DNA of 64,000 nucleotides from Cellvibrio sp. PSBB023 (GTDB lineage Bacteria; Pseudomonadota; Gammaproteobacteria; Pseudomonadales; Cellvibrionaceae): NCBI RefSeq assembly GCF_002007605.1, contig NZ_CP019799.1, positions 186,001 to 250,000 of the forward strand, read 5' to 3'. Shown piece by piece: positions 59,816 to 64,000 of this stretch (position 1 is its first letter; each line of letters starts with the position of its first letter). The notes under the pieces were generated by a model. It saw only the letters and a program-made list of their open reading frames with translations, ran no database searches and was not told where the DNA came from. The position numbers and the translations under genes were made by a program.

Positions 59816-62188
59816 TTAGGCCAGCTCTTGCAGCTTCTCTTCCAACTTGGTCACACCCGCGCGGAAGGCTTCGATATTTGCGTCGTTTTCTGCCTCGGCT
59901 TTGGCCAGCCGCTCGCGTGCTTTTTGTAAACGGGTTTGCAGGGATTGGATCTGCTCGGCACGCTTTTCTTCATCGCTCATGCTGGCCATGGCCGCTGCTT
60001 TGGCCTTGGCTTTTTCAATAGCGGCTTGCGCAGCGTTTTGTTCGGCGGTTACGGGTGCTGCGGTGACAGCTTCAGCCGTTGCAGCCGGTTCAGCGGCTGG
60101 CACATCAGTAATCCCCAAGACTGCCAGCTCGGCCAGCGCCTCGGTGATTTTTTGCTGCAATTTTTCGGCGCCTTGCTGCAGTGCATCGGCATTGGCGCTG
60201 CCTTCGGCTTTGGCGGCAGCGGCTTTCTCTTCCGCTTTGGCAAGGCGACTGCGCAGCGATTCCAAATTGGCCTTGGCCTTATCCGCCGGGGACATTGTCA
60301 GTTTGGCCTGTGCACGGGCAATCGCTGCCGCTACCGGATCATTAGGATCTACCGCTGGCGCGGCGGCGGGTGTAGCGTCGCTTGCAGCGGGCGCGGTGGT
60401 ACTCGCCGTCGCCATAAACTCGGCCAGTTTTTTCTCGGCCTCGGCCACTTTCAATTCAGCTTGCTTAATGCGCGCTTTTTGTTTTTCAAGCTGCTCGTCG
60501 GTAATTACCGGGTTGGTGTTGTTGGGCACCAGTGGTTTTTGGGCGAACTCCAGGCCATTTTTGGCCGCGGCGAGCAAACGCTCCAACTTGGCTTTTTGAT
60601 CATCGCTCGACACTTGGGTCGTTGCGGCTTTCACCACCGCGGCGGTGATCACATCGGTAGCCGCTGCGGGGTTGGCTGCGGCTTCTGCGGCTTTTTCCGC
60701 CAGTTTTTTCTTGGCTTCTTCGGCGGCTTTTTGGCGCGCTACACGTTTGGCCTCTTTTTCGGCCTCTTCTTTGGCGATGCGCTGTTGGCGGAATTCAAAA
60801 CGCTGGCGCGAGCGGTCAGATTTTTCCTTCTCGATTTCATGCAGGCGGATGCTGCCTTTGGCGGCGCGATAGTACTGCACCAGCGGGATGGTACTGGGGC
60901 AGACATAAGAGCAGGCGCCGCACTCGATGCAATCGAACAGGTTGTGGGATTCCAGGCGATCAAAATCTTCCGCCTGCGCATACCAGAACAACTGTTGTGG
61001 CAAGAGGCTGGCCGGACAGACTTCGGCGCACATGCCGCAGCGAATACAGGCTTGCGCTGGTTGCGGTTCGGGTAATTCCCGGGTGCTGGGTGCCAGGATG
61101 CAGTTGGTGGTTTTAATCACCGGTGCGGCTAAATCCAGCAGGGTAAAGCCCATCATCGGGCCGCCCATGACCACGCGTGAGGCCTGCTGCAGATCGAAGC
61201 CATGCTGCGCGAGCACATAGTCGATAGGTGTTCCCAGCAGCAGATTCACATTGCGTTGGGTTGTCAGGGCTTCGCCCACCACAGTGGTAATACGGGAGAT
61301 CAAGGGCTCGCCAAAACGCACGGCGCGCCAGGCGGCCACGGCGGTGGCCACATTGACACAAATCACCCCGATATCGGCGGAGTGGTGGCCGCTGGGAATT
61401 TCGCGTCCGGTCAGAATCTGGGTAAGTTGCTTGGCACCGCCCGAGGGATACTTGGTGGGAATCACCACCACCTGGATATTTTCCGCTTCGGCCTGCAGGG
61501 CCTTGGCGCCTGCTACCGCCGCCTTTACGGCTGCAATCGCTTTGGGTTTGTTGTCCTCAATGCCGATTAACAGGTTTTTGGGGTGGTGCAGTATGTGGCT
61601 GAGTAAGAGCGTACCGGCGACCAGTTCCTGCGCCTGGGTTTGCATCAGCATGTCATCGGCGGTGATATAAGGTTCGCACTCGGCGCCGTTGAGTATGAGG
61701 GTGTCGATCACCTGGGTGGATTTGGGCGCGAGCTTGACCGCTGTGGGGAATCCGGCGCCCCCCAGTCCTGCTACGCCTGCGGCACGGATTTTATCCAGTA
61801 GTTGCAGGCGATCCAATGCCAGATAGTCCTCACAGGGCGTTAATGGCGCCCACTCGTGTTTGCCATCCGGCTCAATAATTACCGATTCACTGGCCATACC
61901 GGAAGGATGCGGAATGGCGCGGGATTCAATCGCTATCACAGTACCCGAGGTTGAAGCGTGGGTATTTGCACTGAAGGTGCCGTCGGCCGCGCCAATCAAC
62001 TGGCCCGCCAATACGCGCTCGCCCACTTGTACCACGGGTTGCGCGGGAGTGCCCATATGTTGATTAAGCGGGATTACCAATACAGGCGGCAGCGGCAAGT
62101 CGCCCAGCGGCAACTGCAGGGATTGGTTCTTGTGCTGGGGCGGGTGAACGCCGCCCGGTAGCTCCCAGACTTTAATCAAGCTTGTCAT
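59816..62188 (-). CDS. rnfC: Electron transport complex subunit RnfC with long Ala/Lys-rich tail
   Basis: This 790-aa peripheral subunit binds NADH and FMN and carries two [4Fe-4S] clusters. The core (about 1-450) has GGVHPPQHK, GLGGAGFPTAVKL, LNGAECEPYI, CIRCGMCAEVCP and CIECGACSYVCP. The C-terminal part (about 460-790) is a long charged Ala/Lys/Glu region predicted as coiled coil, with two related modules (LESLRSRLAKAEEKAAAAKAE and LQTRLQKARERLAKAEAE). Such tails are usual in gammaproteobacterial RnfC but vary in length. Confidence 0.95.
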   Translation of the reverse strand: MTSLIKVWELPGGVHPPQHKNQSLQLPLGDLPLPPVLVIPLNQHMGTPAQPVVQVGERVLAGQLIGAADGTFSANTHASTSGTVIAIESRAIPHPSGMASESVIIEPDGKHEWAPLTPCEDYLALDRLQLLDKIRAAGVAGLGGAGFPTAVKLAPKSTQVIDTLILNGAECEPYITADDMLMQTQAQELVAGTLLLSHILHHPKNLLIGIEDNKPKAIAAVKAAVAGAKALQAEAENIQVVVIPTKYPSGGAKQLTQILTGREIPSGHHSADIGVICVNVATAVAAWRAVRFGEPLISRITTVVGEALTTQRNVNLLLGTPIDYVLAQHGFDLQQASRVVMGGPMMGFTLLDLAAPVIKTTNCILAPSTRELPEPQPAQACIRCGMCAEVCPASLLPQQLFWYAQAEDFDRLESHNLFDCIECGACSYVCPSTIPLVQYYRAAKGSIRLHEIEKEKSDRSRQRFEFRQQRIAKEEAEKEAKRVARQKAAEEAKKKLAEKAAEAAANPAAATDVITAAVVKAATTQVSSDDQKAKLERLLAAAKNGLEFAQKPLVPNNTNPVITDEQLEKQKARIKQAELKVAEAEKKLAEFMATASTTAPAASDATPAAAPAVDPNDPVAAAIARAQAKLTMSPADKAKANLESLRSRLAKAEEKAAAAKAEGSANADALQQGAEKLQQKITEALAELAVLGITDVPAAEPAATAEAVTAAPVTAEQNAAQAAIEKAKAKAAAMASMSDEEKRAEQIQSLQTRLQKARERLAKAEAENDANIEAFRAGVTKLEEKLQELA

Positions 62189-62219
62189 CTATGGCGATTT
62201 CTCGTTGTCAGTGCGGCGG

Positions 62220-62930
62220 TCAGGCGGCTTTTTCGCCGTTTGGCTGATCAGCACCGGGTGCTTGATCAGCAGAAAATGCGGTGCCACGGCCAAGGTCGGA
62301 AGCGATTAGGCTCGCATCCAAAGCCGTAACAGCGACTTCCTGGGCAACTACATGGAATACCGGTTTTTGGTTGGTAGCTGGTAGTTCCCATTTCCAGGTG
62401 TTCAGGTCGGTTTCCACCGGAATCATATCGATACAATCTACCGGGCAGGGCTCAACGCAGAGGTCACAGCCGGTACATTCATCGGCGATAACGGTGTGCA
62501 TATGTTTGGCGGCACCGAGGATCGCGTCCATCGGGCAGGCCTGGATACATTTGGTGCAGCCGATACATTCGTCTTCGCGGATAAATGCGACACGTTTTAC
62601 ATCCAAATGCTCGCCGTGTTCAGCATCCAGCGAGGGGGCTTCTACATCGAGTAAATCGGCGAGCGCATTAATGGTGGCTTGACCGCCGGGAGGACACTTG
62701 TTGATGGCTTCGCCATTGGCAATGGCTTGGGCGTAGGGACGGCAGCCGGGGTGTCCGCATTGGCCACATTGGGTTTGCGGCAGGAGTGCATCAATTTGTT
62801 CGACGATGGGGTCGCCTTCCACTTTGAATTTGACGGCAGCAAAACCCAGCACCGCGCCAAACAGCGCCGACAACCCACCCAACGCGATCAGGGCGCTGAG
62901 AATAGGGTTGTGGAAGATAAATTCGATCAT
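62220..62930 (-). CDS. rnfB: Electron transport complex subunit RnfB
   Basis: This 236-aa ferredoxin-like subunit has an N-terminal membrane helix (about 8-28), the four-Cys motif of the Fe-S domain ([21 protein letters not shown]) and two [4Fe-4S] motifs ([16 protein letters not shown] and [17 protein letters not shown]). The tail after about residue 185 is longer than in E. coli. It follows rnfA by 18 bp. Confidence 0.95.
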   Translation of the reverse strand: MIEFIFHNPILSALIALGGLSALFGAVLGFAAVKFKVEGDPIVEQIDALLPQTQCGQCGHPGCRPYAQAIANGEAINKCPPGGQATINALADLLDVEAPSLDAEHGEHLDVKRVAFIREDECIGCTKCIQACPMDAILGAAKHMHTVIADECTGCDLCVEPCPVDCIDMIPVETDLNTWKWELPATNQKPVFHVVAQEVAVTALDASLIASDLGRGTAFSADQAPGADQPNGEKAA

Positions 62931-62948
62931 GAATGCCAGACTCGTCAG

Positions 62949-63539
62949 TTATTGCAGGCTTACCAGCCCACCAAAGCCCATAAATGCCAGCGCCATCAAA
63001 CCAGCGGTGATCATGCCAATCGCCGCGCCTTTAAAGGGGACTGGCACATCGGCCACAGCCAAACGCTCGCGCATCGCGGAAAACAATACCAACACCATTG
63101 CAAAACCCAGTGCACCACCAAAACCGTACATGGTGGACTCAAAGAAGCTGTGGGCTTTTTGGGTATTGAGCAGGGCAACACCGAGCACGGCACAGTTCAC
63201 GGTAATCAGCGGCAGAAACACGCCGAGTACGCGGTATAGCAGCGGGCTGGTCTTTTCCATAAACATTTTTACGAACTGCACCACCGCTGCAATCACCAGA
63301 ATAAAGGCGATGGTGCGCAAATATTGCAGTTCCAGTGGCGCCAGTACCCAGGTATCCACCAAATAGGTACAGATAGAGGCAAGGGTCATTACAAAGGTGG
63401 TGGCGCCCGCCATACCAATGGCACTTTCCAGTTTATTGGATACACCCATAAACGGGCAGAGGCCGAGGAATTGCGCCAACACAAAGTTATTCACCAGCAC
63501 GGTACTGAGCAGAATGATTGCTAATTCGCTGAAACTCAT
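62949..63539 (-). CDS. rnfA: Electron transport complex subunit RnfA
   Basis: This 196-aa membrane subunit has six helices. ATG 63539 ([32 protein letters not shown]) matches the family N-terminus and length (193 aa in E. coli RsxA); the frame stays open to 63638 without homology. Conserved segments include [15 protein letters not shown] and [14 protein letters not shown]. It is the first gene of the operon. Confidence 0.95.
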   Translation of the reverse strand: MSFSELAIILLSTVLVNNFVLAQFLGLCPFMGVSNKLESAIGMAGATTFVMTLASICTYLVDTWVLAPLELQYLRTIAFILVIAAVVQFVKMFMEKTSPLLYRVLGVFLPLITVNCAVLGVALLNTQKAHSFFESTMYGFGGALGFAMVLVLFSAMRERLAVADVPVPFKGAAIGMITAGLMALAFMGFGGLVSLQ

Positions 63540-63856
63540 GGTGTTTGTCCAATCAAGGAGAGCCGCTGAAGTGAAAGCCCGAACGCGAGGGTTGCGTATT
63601 ATCGGTAAGTAGAGAGGCATTCTCAATAAAAATGACATAAAGCCTTATTGGCTTTATTTATATCCTTATTCTATTTCCCTGATTGATGCGCTTGGCCTCA
63701 CACCTTTTAAATGACCGCGCACACGTAGGTTGGGGTGAGGAACGAACCCCAACATGTCCATCTCACACCACCCGCCAGAAGCCAGATTGGATATCAACAT
63801 CGCTGTTGGTTGGTGCGGCAAGATGGTCGTGTTTGGGTTCGTTCCTCACCACCAAC
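63540..63856. other. rnf-metG intergenic region
   Basis: This 317-bp region between the rnfA start and the metG stop holds the rnf promoter (not assignable by eye) and the GTAGGTTGG inverted-repeat element at 63724-63860. I see no gene. Confidence 0.55.
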
Positions 63857-63860
63857 CTAC
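63724..63860. repeat. GTAGGTTGG inverted-repeat element next to metG
   Basis: GTAGGTTGGGG, TGAGGAACGAACCCCAAC on the left faces GTTTGGGTTCGTTCC, TCACCACCAACCTAC on the right. The outer arms are near-complementary and the left arm is itself a palindrome. The same GTAGGTTGGG ends occur at 43797-43866. The right arm overlaps the metG stop codon. Confidence 0.6.
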
Positions 63861-64000
63861 ATCACGCGTTGCCCAGGCTTGGCACCGGTATGCGGTTCCA
63901 GCAAATAAATCTCTTTATCGCCGGGGCCAGCCGCCAGCACCATGCCTTCGCTCATACCGAACTTCATTTTGCGCGGTTTGAGGTTGGCTACTACGACGGT
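63857..64000 (-). CDS. metG: Methionyl-tRNA synthetase MetG, C-terminal fragment
   Basis: The window ends inside this gene; 47 codons and the TAG stop are present. The residues [46 protein letters not shown] match the C-terminal tRNA-binding (OB-fold) domain of MetG, whose E. coli counterpart reads [22 protein letters not shown]. metG next to the rnf operon is usual in Pseudomonas relatives. Confidence 0.93.
   Translation of the reverse strand, partial: TVVVANLKPRKMKFGMSEGMVLAAGPGDKEIYLLEPHTGAKPGQRVM

Overview
The window looks like chromosome of a free-living, polysaccharide-degrading gammaproteobacterium, most probably of the Cellvibrio group. The gene order queE-queC-tRNA-Lys-nadA, dapA-bamC-MBL-purC and rnfABCDGE-metG is of the Pseudomonas/Cellvibrio type. 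The secreted proteins carry serine-rich linkers, and the window has many c-di-GMP proteins, TonB proteins and a beta-fructoside utilisation cluster. The assignment is inferred from gene content and was not tested by a search.

Layout. 0.2-2.6 kb: a large, enzymatically degenerate HPt/REC/REC/GGDEF/EAL protein. 2.8-8.1 kb: TonB-dependent receptor, DUF6445 oxygenase-like protein and helicase HrpB. 8.3-11 kb: OprB porin and chemoreceptor. 11-14.4 kb: secreted intradiol dioxygenase-like lipoprotein and a BaeSR-type two-component system. 14.5-27 kb: housekeeping genes (grxD, corA, queE, queC, two tRNA-Lys, nadA, dapA, bamC, an MBL hydrolase, purC) plus a 1030-aa MASE1/PAS/GAF/GGDEF/EAL protein that looks active. 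27-32.8 kb: PilZ, LRR and OmpA-like proteins, a BlaI / BlaR1-type M56-TonB / TonB module whose peptidase gene is frame-interrupted, and rsmJ. 32.8-37.6 kb: MFS transporter, ROK repressor, clan GH-J hydrolase and ROK fructokinase, with two copies of a shared palindrome as likely operators. 37.7-39.9 kb: hemN, divergent from a 2-oxoglutarate oxygenase, with a perfect FNR/Anr box between them.

40-56.3 kb holds an Anbu-type system in two parts. On the left, on +, are a stand-alone circularly permuted ATP-grasp protein and an alpha-E protein. On the right, on -, are the Anbu peptidase, a transglutaminase-DUF2126 protein, a fused ATP-grasp/alpha-E protein and a second transglutaminase. Between the two parts (42.6-48.2 kb) lies a run of small exported or membrane proteins, all on -, separated by four ~124-132 bp repeats with attC architecture. 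This is an integron cassette array without an integrase gene in the window (a CALIN). It is interrupted by an IS3-family element whose orfB carries a nonsense codon.

56.4-64 kb: MscS channel, the complete rnfABCDGE operon and the 3' end of metG.

The strongest unusual signals are the cassette array inside the Anbu-associated locus, the two diverged ATP-grasp/alpha-E sets, two related cassette proteins that recall AB5-toxin B subunits, the FNR box placed to switch hemN and an O2-dependent oxygenase in opposite directions, and the T8 frameshift in the BlaR1-like gene.
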